A stretch of DNA of 64,000 bases from an uncultured Caldilineaceae bacterium. GTDB taxonomy: Bacteria > Chloroflexota > Anaerolineae > Caldilineales > Caldilineaceae. The notes beneath the pieces are model-generated. The model did not search any database. It saw only the letters and a list, made by a program, of their open reading frames with translations, and was not told where the DNA came from. Below, piece after piece: positions 1 through 7,991 of the stretch (the first letter of the stretch is position 1; the number at the start of each line of letters is the position of its first letter). Where the stretch lies: positions 186,001-250,000 of the forward strand of contig OX638330.1 in the NCBI GenBank assembly GCA_951812725.1, given 5' to 3'. The position numbers and the translations under genes were made by a program.

Positions 1-3
1 TAT

Positions 4-870
4 GTGCTCGTTGACGACATGTACAAGGAACTGGAAGGACAGCTGAGACGACCGGGGCCGGAGCCTGAGTGTAGCGACAGTGAATTGATCGCGATTTGTC
101 TCATCGGCGAATGTGTGGGATGGGATGTGGAAACAGAGTTACTCAATCATATGCAGGCACATCGGGATAAGTTTCCGATTTTGCCGGAGCAGAGCCGTTT
201 CAATCGGCGGCGATGTAACTTGATGGGGGTCATCAATGAAATGCGACGCATGATGTTGGCCAGGACGGAACTCTACAGGGACGTGCATTGTGTAATCGAT
301 AGCCTGCCTATTCCTGTGGTTCAATTCCATCTGGCGCCACAAGCGCGCGCCAAATGGTCCGATTGGGGGGCCGATTATGGGCCCGTTCCCTCCAAGAAGA
401 TGATGATCTTCGGTTTCAAGCTGCATATGCTGATCACGATGGGTGGCCTTATTATCGACTTCGAGTTAGCTCCGGCTAACGAACGCGACTTGGCTGTCGG
501 TCGCGAACTCCTTGCAGAACACGACAACCGCATCGTCATCGGCGACAAGGCCTACGTCAGTGCACCGGCAGCTGAGGAACTCTGGCAATACAATCGCATC
601 CGTCTTCTCACCAAGAAGCGCAAAAACCAGAAAAAACAGATCCCGGCACACCTCTCTCGCCTCTACGACTCGGTCCGCCAAATCATCGAAACAGTCACCA
701 GTCAACTCAACGCACAGTTCTCGATTGAAACCAACCACGCTCACACGCTCAGAGGCCTTTGTGCACGCTTATACACAAAATTGACCGCACATACCCTCTG
801 CATTTATATCAACCGCCTCTTGGGCGTACCTGACTATCTGCAAATCAAGCAATTGGCCTTTCCCAACTAG
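4..870 (+). CDS. IS982-family transposase
   Basis: DDE transposase that would cut and join the ends of its own insertion sequence. The early C-S-D-S-E-L segment (residues 23-28) is typical of IS982-family proteins. A DDE triad is readable: D99 in V-I-D-S-L, D182 in G-D-K-A-Y, and E230 in I-I-E-T-V followed by Q-L and F. The 288 residues are close to full length for the family. The reading frame begins with GTG at the very edge of the window, so the true start may lie upstream, and I cannot see the left end of the element. No frameshift or internal stop is seen, so it may still be active. Confidence 0.85.
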   Translation: MLVDDMYKELEGQLRRPGPEPECSDSELIAICLIGECVGWDVETELLNHMQAHRDKFPILPEQSRFNRRRCNLMGVINEMRRMMLARTELYRDVHCVIDSLPIPVVQFHLAPQARAKWSDWGADYGPVPSKKMMIFGFKLHMLITMGGLIIDFELAPANERDLAVGRELLAEHDNRIVIGDKAYVSAPAAEELWQYNRIRLLTKKRKNQKKQIPAHLSRLYDSVRQIIETVTSQLNAQFSIETNHAHTLRGLCARLYTKLTAHTLCIYINRLLGVPDYLQIKQLAFPN

Positions 871-881
871 CATAAGGCCCT

Positions 882-900
882 ACTAAAGTATATAAGCCCC
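882..900 (+). repeat. 19-bp direct repeat, copy A
   Basis: ACTAAAGTATATAAGCCCC lies 12 bases after the IS982 transposase stop and recurs with one mismatch at 2190-2208 in the same orientation. It may be the right terminus of the insertion sequence, with the second copy a leftover end. The left IS end is outside the window, so this cannot be tested here. Confidence 0.5.
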
Positions 901-924
901 AAACAGAAGGAATCAGATTCCATT

Positions 925-955
925 CGGACCACAAAGACTAAGGACAAAGAGAACG
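925..955. repeat. Single unit related to the 48.3-49.1 kb repeat vocabulary
   Basis: On the minus strand this reads as a short CGCGTTCTCTTTG / CTTAGTCTTTGTGG string, similar in wording to the CTTCGTGG-type units of the array at 48.3-49.1 kb. It is a single degenerate copy and no function is visible. Confidence 0.25.
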
Positions 956-1044
956 CGGAGAAACCATTGAAGATCGACGACACCCCACTCAATGTCGCCC
1001 GCTCTTTCTTCGGTATCCGGTCAGATAAGTTCAAACAGTCGTAA

Positions 1045-1335
1045 CCTATACAAGCACGAGGCTGTCAAGCAAAGGTTACTGAGTTCGTGAACGAAATAGC
1101 GCACACGAACGGCATTGAGAGCGTCTGGGCGGTCTTGAAGCGAGGTTACAACGGCGTCTATCACCAGTGGATCAAGAAGCATATGCGCCGATATGTGAAT
1201 GAGTTCGTGTTCAGGCTGAACAAGGGTAATGTGTAGAATCACACAGTGGTGCGGTTGGAACACATTATCAGGAACGCCGTTGGAAAGCAATTGACCTACG
1301 AAGAGTTGACGAAGTTAATCCTATCGAGGCGTGCT
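1045..1335 (+). pseudogene. IS1595-family transposase relic (C-terminal part)
   Basis: From 1045 to 1233 the plus strand encodes the C-terminal signature of an IS1595-type (ISXO2-like) transposase: N-G-I-E-S-V-W then L-K-R-G-Y-N-G, Y-H, K-K-H-M-R-R-Y-V-N-E-F and F-R-L-N. A TAG at 1234-1236 interrupts the frame. The same frame then continues with R-L-E-H-I-I and L-T-Y-E-E-L, which fits the family's last helix. An in-frame TAA at 1042 cuts it off upstream and the N-terminal catalytic half is not recognisable. This is a dead fragment. IS1595 elements make 8-bp target duplications, but no ends are identifiable here. Confidence 0.8.
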
Positions 1336-1410
1336 CGTTCTTTTTGTCTGGTGGTTCCTGTTGTTTATGGGCACGCCAGAACAAGGGCGAGTAAAGCTAG
1401 AGGCAACAAT

Positions 1411-1848
1411 CTACCTGAAAAATCTGTACTTCACGATTACCACGACAATTACAGGACCCCACAAGAACGCCAAAAGTTTCAGCCAGGGACCATCGAGTAA
1501 TTCGCTGACTGGCATTCTTAGAAATGCAATAGTGAACACTGCAACTGTTGCAAGTGCTGCGACAGCAAGAAAATACTTTACTGCTAAGTTGATCTCCATT
1601 CTTCTGAAATCCGATATGTCCTTAGCCTTTTTTGCCACAAAGTAAGAGACTAAAGAACCAACACCGACTCCTGTCACGTGGGGCCATGTGTCTATCAAGG
1701 AAAACTTGAACGGGTCTTCGGTTCGCAAGGATAGGAGCGAAGAAATCCAAAGTCCAATCAGTACCCCACATACAGAGAGAATGAACAACCAGGGGCCTCT
1801 TGCAAGATCCAACATAGTAAGGTTCTTAAGTTTTTCAGGGATTTTCAT
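1411..1848 (-). CDS. Small four-helix membrane protein, unknown function
   Basis: I do not recognise a family. The 145-residue product has about four hydrophobic segments (roughly residues 20-40, 55-72, 88-110 and 124-142) separated by short polar loops with K-K-A-K and R-R. It would therefore be an integral membrane protein with little soluble mass. The ATG is followed by an amphipathic lysine-rich start (M-K-I-P-E-K). It sits alone on the minus strand in a patch of transposon debris, so it is probably accessory cargo. Base composition is lower in GC than the neighbouring metabolic genes, which suggests acquisition. Confidence 0.55.
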   Translation of the reverse strand: MKIPEKLKNLTMLDLARGPWLFILSVCGVLIGLWISSLLSLRTEDPFKFSLIDTWPHVTGVGVGSLVSYFVAKKAKDISDFRRMEINLAVKYFLAVAALATVAVFTIAFLRMPVSELLDGPWLKLLAFLWGPVIVVVIVKYRFFR

Positions 1849-1868
1849 TTCTCACGCCTTTTCCTGAC

Positions 1869-1945
1869 GTAACTATTCAGCCATACCAATTTCGCTTTCC
1901 CGCGTGAGCCGAGAGAAGCAGTTTCTCACTCCTCCCTTTTGTCTT
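1869..1945 (+). mobile_element. Left-end fragment of the GTAA inverted-repeat element
   Basis: GTAACTATTCAGCCA at 1869 matches the left terminus of the element at 27291 (GTAACTACTCAGCCA) with one change. The following about 60 bases still resemble it (TGAG-CGAG, then TCTC-CTCCTC, then GTC). No right terminus or hairpin core is seen, so this is a relic or truncated copy. Confidence 0.5.
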
Positions 1946-2189
1946 CTACGATAGGCCCAACATGGTACGTAATGCTGTAGGCAAGACTTCAATAGGCTGT
2001 GAGAAAGGCATATGTACGGGAATCGGGAGTTATCCCCAGGATTCGGCTAGTTTTCACCGGATTTTCCACCATTTTACACTTGCCTAAATTACTGCCAAAC
2101 CCATGTCACAGGTTCAACAATTTGTCAACCCGCGCATTAACAACCATTCTTGAATTTCGTTCACTTTTTCTTTTATCCTCTCCAATGTG

Positions 2190-2208
2190 ACTAAAGTATA
2201 TAATCCCC
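2190..2208 (+). repeat. 19-bp direct repeat, copy B
   Basis: ACTAAAGTATATAATCCCC, one mismatch from 882-900 and in the same orientation. Both copies are followed by an A-rich stretch. They bracket about 1.3 kb that contains the IS1595 relic and the small membrane protein. Confidence 0.5.
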
Positions 2209-2410
2209 CAAAAAAAGAGGAAACAGTCCGTCATAGTACGTCATTACACGCCCCAACGCACGGCTAACTGCATCGAATTGGGCTAAACCCCTGTAATGCC
2301 GCCTGTATCGGCAGGTGCGCCCCTTGCGAGAGCCCTACGCATGCCACTATGGCATCCTGATTCAGTTGCATTTATCCTGTCTCCTCCTAGCAAGTTCCGG
2401 CCGTTCATTG

Positions 2411-2416
2411 TATAAT
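2411..2416 (+). promoter_or_regulatory. Candidate -10 box for the radical-SAM gene
   Basis: A perfect TATAAT, but no good -35 hexamer at 16-18 bp. An upstream in-frame ATG (2415) overlaps this box, which argues that translation starts downstream at 2496, giving a leader of roughly 70 nt. Confidence 0.4.
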
Positions 2417-2495
2417 GGCGATCAACTCTCAGCGGAGGACGCAACAAGCTTACCGAAAACCGGAAACTGACTACCAAAGGCGGCAGTGCAGACAA

Positions 2496-3395
2496 ATGGC
2501 CAAAATACTTCTCTGTCATCCACTCTTTCTGAGCCTCAATCCGGAAGAGCAGGCCCTCAAAAGCCCCTATTTCCCTCTAGGCCTTCTCTACCTCGCCGGC
2601 TATGTCCGCGCCCAGGGCCACGAAGTCGCCGTCTTCGACGGCACCTTCGAAGAAGATGCCAGCGCCTTCTCCGCCCGATTGGCCGCCGAACAGCCCGACC
2701 TCGTCGGCATCTCCGCCGTCCTGCCCTTGCAAGAGATGGCACTGACCTTGGCCGCCGACGCCAAAGCCGCCGGCGCCCTCACCATCCTCGGCGGCCCCGA
2801 TCCGACCAAAGACCCAGCCTACTATCTCCAATTCCCCCAAGTCGATATGGTCGTCCACCATGAGGGCGAACAGACCCTCGACGCGCTCCTGCGCCTCATC
2901 GACGCCGGCCCGCTCACGCCCGAACTACTGTCGGCTGAACCGGGCATCGCCTACCGCGATGCCGCCGGCGCGCCCAACGTAAACCAGCCGCGCCCGCTCA
3001 TCGAAAACCTTGACGAACTGCCCCTTCCCGCCCGTGACCTGATCGATATGGACCGCTACCTCGACACCTGGCGCGAAGAAAACGGCTACTCCTCCCTCAC
3101 CATCTCCACCTCCCGCGGCTGCCCCTATGGCTGCGACTGGTGCCAGGAATCAGTGCACGGCCAGGCCTTCCGTCAGCGGTCGCCAGAAAGCGTCGCCGCC
3201 GAAATGAAACAGCTCAAAGAAACCTACGATATCGACCGCCTGCGCGTCGTCGATGATGTCGACGGCATCGAGCGCGATTGGGTCGAAGGCTGGGCCGAAG
3301 CCGCCGCAGCAGCAGATGCCGCCATCCCCTTCGAGGCCCTCTACGACCTCGAACGCCAGGACCTGCCAATGCTGGATGTGCGCGACACCTTGTGA
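2496..3395 (+). CDS. Short B12-binding-domain radical SAM protein
   Basis: Radical SAM enzyme of the cobalamin-binding class. Residues 1-150 look like the B12-binding Rossmann domain (ILLCHPLF start, Y-F-P-L-G-L-L-Y-L-A, L-V-G-I-S, I-L-G-G-P) and the 4Fe-4S motif C209-P-Y-G-C213-D-W-C216 follows. Only about 80 residues come after the cluster motif, whereas family members usually continue for another 150-200 to complete the barrel. The frame ends cleanly at 3395 and the next gene has a different function. It is therefore either truncated or a genuinely short variant with an incomplete barrel. ATG 2496 is preferred because the longer frame overlaps the -10 box. The substrate cannot be told. Confidence 0.75.
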   Translation: MAKILLCHPLFLSLNPEEQALKSPYFPLGLLYLAGYVRAQGHEVAVFDGTFEEDASAFSARLAAEQPDLVGISAVLPLQEMALTLAADAKAAGALTILGGPDPTKDPAYYLQFPQVDMVVHHEGEQTLDALLRLIDAGPLTPELLSAEPGIAYRDAAGAPNVNQPRPLIENLDELPLPARDLIDMDRYLDTWREENGYSSLTISTSRGCPYGCDWCQESVHGQAFRQRSPESVAAEMKQLKETYDIDRLRVVDDVDGIERDWVEGWAEAAAAADAAIPFEALYDLERQDLPMLDVRDTL

Positions 3396-3414
3396 CAAAA
3401 ACGCAATAAGTATA

Positions 3415-3432
3415 TCCCCACCGTGAGTGGGG
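3415..3432 (+). terminator. Hairpin after the radical-SAM gene
   Basis: CCCCAC-CGTGA-GTGGGG forms a compact 6-bp stem 20 bases past the stop. There is no T-tract, so it may be a weak terminator or a processing stem. Confidence 0.3.
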
Positions 3433-3476
3433 CCTTGCACGCACCTCCGGATGACTCGGTAGCCGGGAACTAAGCC

Positions 3477-4208
3477 TTGAAGGACTTTTTCACAGACGGC
3501 TCACCCTTTCTCCGCCACCCACTGCTGACCACAGAACGAACGCGCCAGGAAATCGACTTCCTGGCCGGCGCGCTCGCGCTCGCACCCGCCGCACGCGTCC
3601 TCGACCTCGGCTGTGGCTTCGGCCGCCACACCATCGAGCTCGCGCACCGCGGCTACCGTCCCCTCGGCATCGACCCCGCCCCAGCCATGATCAAAGCCGC
3701 CAGAATGAAGGCGCAAGAAGCCGGCGTAGAAGTCGCCTTCCAACAGGTAGCCGCCGAAGACTATACCACCGCCGAACCATTCGACGCCGCCATCTGCCTC
3801 TTCACAACACTGGGACAGGTCGCGCCCGCTTCACAACACGACAACCGCGGCCTTCTTGCTACCGCCGTAAAATCGCTGAAAACGGACGGCCGCTTCGCCC
3901 TTGAGCTCCCCCAAAAGCAGCCAACGCTCGACGCGCTCAAACCCGCCGACCGCTTCGGTGACGACACCAGATATACCCAGGTCCAGCGCAGTTACCATGC
4001 CCAGTCCGGCATTGTGACCGAACAGTTCCACCTCGTCACGCCATCCCGCTCCCAGACCTACGACCTGCGCTATCGCCTGTTCACCCGCACCGAAGTCTCC
4101 GACCTGCTGACGTCCGCAGGGCTGCGAATCCTCCACTGTCATGCCGGCTACACCTGCGCCGACCTGACAGATGACAGCCCCTTTATGCTCTTTATCTGCG
4201 CCACATGA
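3477..4208 (+). CDS. Class I SAM-dependent methyltransferase
   Basis: Cytosolic methyltransferase of unknown substrate. Motif I is V-L-D-L-G-C-G-F-G-R (about residues 41-50), the acidic end of strand beta-2 follows at G-I-D-P-A, and D-A-A-I-C-L-F marks motif post-I. The 243-residue length suits a single Rossmann domain with a small C-terminal cap. The start is TTG at 3477: an in-frame TAA lies only two codons upstream and the next ATG is inside the fold, so TTG is the only reasonable choice. Its end overlaps the start of the permease gene by four bases (ATGA), so it is co-translated with the ABC transporter. The two need not share a function. Confidence 0.85.
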   Translation: MKDFFTDGSPFLRHPLLTTERTRQEIDFLAGALALAPAARVLDLGCGFGRHTIELAHRGYRPLGIDPAPAMIKAARMKAQEAGVEVAFQQVAAEDYTTAEPFDAAICLFTTLGQVAPASQHDNRGLLATAVKSLKTDGRFALELPQKQPTLDALKPADRFGDDTRYTQVQRSYHAQSGIVTEQFHLVTPSRSQTYDLRYRLFTRTEVSDLLTSAGLRILHCHAGYTCADLTDDSPFMLFICAT

Positions 4209-4933
4209 CTCCGGATTGGCTGACGCCTGATCTACTCAATCTCCTGTTGCGGGGCCTCCTCCTGACCGTCGTGTTGACCGCCGTCACCGCGGTGCTGGCC
4301 TTGGTCCTCGGCATCACCGCCGGGACGATGCGCCTCTCCCGCAACCGCTTCGCCGGCGGCCTCGCAGTGCTCCATGTCGAAATGCACCGCAACATGCCCG
4401 CCCTCGTGCTCATGATCATCTGGGCCTTCGCTCTGCCCAACCTGTTCCCCGCCGATCTGCGGCGCGCCCTCTTTTTCGATAACGCCTTCCTCCACTGGCT
4501 CAGCGACTGGAGCGGGCTGTCCTTGCCCTACTACACCTTGGCCGCAGGCGTTGCCCTGGTCCTCAACACCAGCGCCTATCTCGCAGAACTCTTTCGCGCC
4601 GGCGTCGGCGCCATCCCCCAACAGCATGTCGACGCCGCCCGCACCCTTGGCGCTTCACGCCTCAAACTTTTCTGGCGCGTTCTCCTGCCCCAAGGCCTGC
4701 GCACCGTCTTCCCGGCCATCTCGACCCGGCTGATTCACCACCTGAAAAACACCGCGCTGGCCGCTTTTGTCGCCACGCCCGAATTCTTTCACAGCGCCCA
4801 AACCGCAATTACCCGCACTTTCCTGGCGCTGGAATTTCTGATGCTCGCAGCCGTCGTATATCTGCTGCTGGCCTTTGCCTTTTCCGGGCTGCTGCGCTGG
4901 GTGGAGAAGCAGTGGCTCGTCGCCGGTGGCTAG
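4205..4933 (+). CDS. Polar amino-acid ABC transporter permease (HisM/GlnP type)
   Basis: Inner-membrane subunit of a PAAT-family importer. It has an N-terminal leader helix (residues 10-40), about five membrane segments, and the cytoplasmic coupling loop E-L-F-R-A-G-V-G-A-I-P then A-A-R-T-L-G-A-S (about 128-150). That loop is the EAA motif, which docks on the ATPase. The 242-residue length is typical. The start overlaps the methyltransferase stop, and a second permease follows 42 bp downstream, giving the usual heterodimer of this family. The transported substrate (amino acid or a related small compound) cannot be read from sequence. Confidence 0.88.
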   Translation: MTPDWLTPDLLNLLLRGLLLTVVLTAVTAVLALVLGITAGTMRLSRNRFAGGLAVLHVEMHRNMPALVLMIIWAFALPNLFPADLRRALFFDNAFLHWLSDWSGLSLPYYTLAAGVALVLNTSAYLAELFRAGVGAIPQQHVDAARTLGASRLKLFWRVLLPQGLRTVFPAISTRLIHHLKNTALAAFVATPEFFHSAQTAITRTFLALEFLMLAAVVYLLLAFAFSGLLRWVEKQWLVAGG

Positions 4934-4975
4934 CAGTGTCTGCTCGTCGCCACGCATCTTGGAATCTGATTGCAA

Positions 4976-5698
4976 ATGAGCGATCACCTGTCCTTTCTAA
5001 TCGAAAAACTGCCCGTTCTCCTGTTCGGGTTCTCGGGTCAGCGGCCCGGCGGCCTCCTGCTCAGCCTCATCCTGGCTGTGCTCGCAGTCGCCGCCGGCTT
5101 CTGCCTCGCCGTGCCCGTCAGCAGCGCAGAACGGTCCAACTGGCGCCCACTGCGCTGGTGCGCCATCGCCTATGTCGAGTTCTTCCGCGGCCTTCCCTTG
5201 ATCCTGCTGCTCGTGCTCGTTCACCAAGGGCTCGGCGGCGTCCGCTTCGGCCTCAACTGGAGCCCGCGCACCTCCGCCCTGGTCGCACTCGCTCTCTATT
5301 CCAGCGCCTATCAGGCCGAAATCCTGCGCGCCGGCCTGGCCGCAGTACCCCTCGAACTGGTCGAGTCCGCCCGCCTCATGGGCAGCCGCCCGCGCCAGGT
5401 CTATATCCTTGTCAAACTGCGTTACGCCCTGCGAGTAATGCTGCCCGCATTCACCGGCCAGGCCATCAGCCTCTTCAAAGACACCTCCGTCGTCGTCGTG
5501 ATCGGTGTCGCCGAAGTGATGACCGTCGCCCGTATGGCGCTCGGCGCCGACGTCACCAACGCCCCCTACTGGGTTACCATGTACAGCCTTGTCGGCGTTC
5601 TCTATTTCGTCCTTGCCTTCGCCCTGTCCCGCCTGTCCCAACGCTGGGAACGGCGCAGCCGCCAGCCAGATCTCGTCCACTCATTCTTCAGCTACTGA
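4976..5698 (+). CDS. Polar amino-acid ABC transporter permease, second subunit
   Basis: Second PAAT permease (240 residues), probable partner of the upstream one. It has the N-terminal S-L-I-L-A membrane segment, F-F-R-G-L-P-L-I-L, and the EAA coupling loop E-I-L-R-A-G-L-A-A-V-P followed by S-A-R-L-M-G-S-R. A TTG two codons upstream (4970) is also possible, but ATG 4976 is the natural start. The gap to the binding protein gene is about 300 bp and contains its own -10-like box, so the lipoprotein may be made from an additional promoter. Confidence 0.88.
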   Translation: MSDHLSFLIEKLPVLLFGFSGQRPGGLLLSLILAVLAVAAGFCLAVPVSSAERSNWRPLRWCAIAYVEFFRGLPLILLLVLVHQGLGGVRFGLNWSPRTSALVALALYSSAYQAEILRAGLAAVPLELVESARLMGSRPRQVYILVKLRYALRVMLPAFTGQAISLFKDTSVVVVIGVAEVMTVARMALGADVTNAPYWVTMYSLVGVLYFVLAFALSRLSQRWERRSRQPDLVHSFFSY

Positions 5699-5839
5699 TG
5701 CCGGAGAACGACCGGAGTATGCACTCCAACCATGCAAAACTGCTGGACTTTGAGCAGAATCCGCCATTGCCAACGTTTACACAGCAACTGTAGTGAAAAT
5801 GCGTACCGATGCTTACATTTAAACTGTTTCCCACTGTGC

Positions 5840-5845
5840 TAATAT
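5840..5845 (+). promoter_or_regulatory. Extended -10 box ahead of the binding-protein gene
   Basis: TG-C-TAATAT (5837-5845) is an extended -10 element lying about 150 bp before the solute-binding lipoprotein. The -35 region is weak, as is allowed for extended -10 promoters. The leader downstream holds a 7-bp GC stem (GTCGCGC/GCGCGAC, about 5909-5930). Confidence 0.4.
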
Positions 5846-5994
5846 TGAGCCCACACCCCTTCGCCGCGCCGTCTTTACCGTCTGCACGGCGATTCAAGGT
5901 GTGAATACAGTCGCGCCCTGCACAGCGCGACCCTCATTCGCCGCTCGCTTTCCAGAACGAAAGCAGCTAACCAACAGAAAGTGAGAAAGGACCA

Positions 5995-6846
5995 ATGAAG
6001 TTTCCATCTCTCCTCTCTATCGTGCTCCTGGTCCCCGCGCTTCTACTGAGCGCATGCCAGGCTATCCCCGCGTCTCCATCAGGAAGCGTTAGCTCCCTGG
6101 CCGAAGATGTAGCCGCCCGCGGAACCGTGCGCATCGGTGTGCGCAACGACAATCCCCCCCTGAGCTTCGTGACCGAAGAAGGTGAATGGGTCGGGTTTGA
6201 CGTCGATCTGGCCCACGCCATCGCCGCCCAAATGAATCTCGAACCTGAACTGATCGTCGTCGACGGCACCACCCGCATCAGCTTCCTGCAGGAAGGAAGA
6301 GTGGATATGTCGATCGCCAGCATGAACCACACCCGTAAACGCGACAACGCCATCGACTTCAGCATCACCTATTTCTGGGACAATCAATCGTTTCTCGTGC
6401 GAACCGGCGAATACACCGCCATCGAAGAACTGATGGGCAAAAAAGTTGCCGCCAATGCCGGTAGTTCGGCCATTCCCTCCTGGATCGCCTACAGCGCCGC
6501 GCAGGGCGGTCCCGAACCGGAAATCGTCGAATTCAGCGACAAGCTGGCCGCCATGCAGGCCCTGCGCGACGGCGCCGTCGAAGGCTATACCGAAGACAAC
6601 ATCACCATGTTGGCCCTCGCAGCCGGCGACCCTGGACTGGAACTTCTGCCCGGCGGTCACAATCCCGTCCAGTTCGGCATCGGCGTGCCCAACAACCAGT
6701 CCGCCTGGCGCGACCAGGTCAACTACGCCCTGCAGGAACTGTGGAAATCCGGCGTCTTCCAGGAGATCTACGCACACTGGTTTGAAGGCCCGGACGCGCC
6801 CATCCAACTGCCTCTGGGAGGCCAGATGGAGATCTGGCCCGAATAG
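5995..6846 (+). CDS. ABC transporter solute-binding lipoprotein (SBP_bac_3)
   Basis: Extracellular receptor of the amino-acid-type importer. It has a lysine-led signal peptide with lipobox L-L-S-A-C (C21, lipid-anchored), then a bilobed family-3 binding fold: G-T-V-R-I-G-V-R-N-D near residue 45, G-F-D-V-D-L-A, a ligand-contact region R-I-S-F-L-Q-E-G-R-V-D, and the hinge return toward the C-terminus. The 283 residues are the usual length. ATG 5995 is preceded by GTGAGAAAGG-type ribosome-site sequence. It is transcribed with the two upstream permeases and the downstream ATPase. Confidence 0.9.
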   Translation: MKFPSLLSIVLLVPALLLSACQAIPASPSGSVSSLAEDVAARGTVRIGVRNDNPPLSFVTEEGEWVGFDVDLAHAIAAQMNLEPELIVVDGTTRISFLQEGRVDMSIASMNHTRKRDNAIDFSITYFWDNQSFLVRTGEYTAIEELMGKKVAANAGSSAIPSWIAYSAAQGGPEPEIVEFSDKLAAMQALRDGAVEGYTEDNITMLALAAGDPGLELLPGGHNPVQFGIGVPNNQSAWRDQVNYALQELWKSGVFQEIYAHWFEGPDAPIQLPLGGQMEIWPE

Positions 6847-6947
6847 TATGCATTCCCGGTTCTTGGCTCTCGTTACCTGTGGCCCCCGCAACCGGCCGCC
6901 GCATGACGAAAGGCCCGCGAGCCAAAACTGGAACAGCCTGTAAAACA

Positions 6948-7991
6948 ATGACTTCTGTCTCGCTGCACGATCTTTCATTAACCTACAACACCGGCTCTCC
7001 CGTAGTCCACGATGTCACCCTGACCGTGGGCCCGGGAGAGCTGATGGTGTTGCTTGGGCCGTCCGGCAGCGGCAAAACCACCATACTGCGCGCCATTGCC
7101 GGGCTGCTGCGTCCCGCCGAGGGCGATATCCATTTCGACGAACGCTCTGTGCTCAATGTGCCGCCGGAGAAACGCGGCGCAGTCATGGTCTTCCAGGAAC
7201 ATGCACTCTTCCCCTTCATGGACGTCGGCGCCAATGTCGCCTTCGGCCTCAAAATGCGGCGAATCGATCCGGCCACCATCCGCACCAAAGTGGCCCAGGC
7301 CCTGGCTGCCGTCCAGCTGTCCGGCTACGAGTCCCGCCGGCCCGCCGAGCTTTCGGGCGGCCAGCGCCAGCGCGTCGCCCTCGCCAGAGCGCTCGTCATT
7401 CAGCCGCGCGTCCTCCTGTTGGATGAACCGCTGAGCAGCCTCGAGCCCGCCCTCCGCGAGGACCTGCGCGGCATTATCCGTACCCTCCAACAGCAGGCCG
7501 GCATCACCATGGTCTTTGTCACCCACGATCAAACCGATGCCGTCGCCGTCGCCGACCGCATCTGCCTGCTGATGCAGGGCTCTGTCCGCCAGACCGGCGC
7601 CCCCCGCAGCTTCTTCGAACGCCCGGTCGACAGCGAAGTTGCCCGCTTCTTCGGCGGCATCAACTTCCTGCCCGGCATCAAGCGCGGCCGCATCGTCGAA
7701 ACCGAACTTGGCCCCCTCGAAGTGGACGCCACCGACAGGCCGGACGGCGACGTCCTGGTCACCATCCGACCCGAAGCCGTCGAAGTCGGACGAAACGGCC
7801 ACAACAATCTCGTCGGCATGGTCGAGTCCTACAGCTTTCAGGGGCTGGTTGCCCGCTGCGGCGCCGGCATCAGCGATACACACCTGCAACTGACCGTGCC
7901 GCCCTATCAACGCTTCCATCGCGGCGAAAAAATCCTCCTCCATCTGCCGCGCGAACGAATCCATCTCCTGCCCATCGAGCCGCACAAATGA
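6948..7991 (+). CDS. ABC transporter ATPase with C-terminal TOBE-like domain
   Basis: ATP-hydrolysing subunit of the importer. Walker A G-P-S-G-S-G-K-T-T (residues 37-45), Q-loop V-F-Q-E, signature L-S-G-G-Q (135-139), Walker B L-L-L-D-E-P (about 157-161) and switch T-H-D are all present. The protein is 347 residues, not the roughly 240 usual for PAAT ATPases. The extra C-terminal 100 residues (from about 240) resemble the TOBE domain of PotA/FbpC/UgpC-type ATPases. An upstream GTG/ATG extension is possible, but ATG 6948 begins right at the conserved N-terminus. The stop overlaps the next gene by four bases. Confidence 0.88.
   Translation: MTSVSLHDLSLTYNTGSPVVHDVTLTVGPGELMVLLGPSGSGKTTILRAIAGLLRPAEGDIHFDERSVLNVPPEKRGAVMVFQEHALFPFMDVGANVAFGLKMRRIDPATIRTKVAQALAAVQLSGYESRRPAELSGGQRQRVALARALVIQPRVLLLDEPLSSLEPALREDLRGIIRTLQQQAGITMVFVTHDQTDAVAVADRICLLMQGSVRQTGAPRSFFERPVDSEVARFFGGINFLPGIKRGRIVETELGPLEVDATDRPDGDVLVTIRPEAVEVGRNGHNNLVGMVESYSFQGLVARCGAGISDTHLQLTVPPYQRFHRGEKILLHLPRERIHLLPIEPHK

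Larger units (their letters stand above)
1849..2495. other. 647-bp non-coding stretch with repeat fragments
   Basis: No convincing gene. It contains a left-end fragment of the GTAA-element family (1869-1945), the second copy of the 19-bp direct repeat (2190-2208), AT-richer sequence of unknown origin around 2040-2190, and a TATAAT box at 2411 ahead of the radical-SAM gene. Confidence 0.6.

Noticed and set aside
5909..5930. Riboswitch in the leader of the binding-protein gene
   Set aside because: Only a 7-bp stem is visible; no known aptamer motif could be recognised.
6978..7985. 335-codon minus-strand frame across the ABC ATPase
   Set aside because: Antisense shadow; the plus strand has all ATPase motifs.
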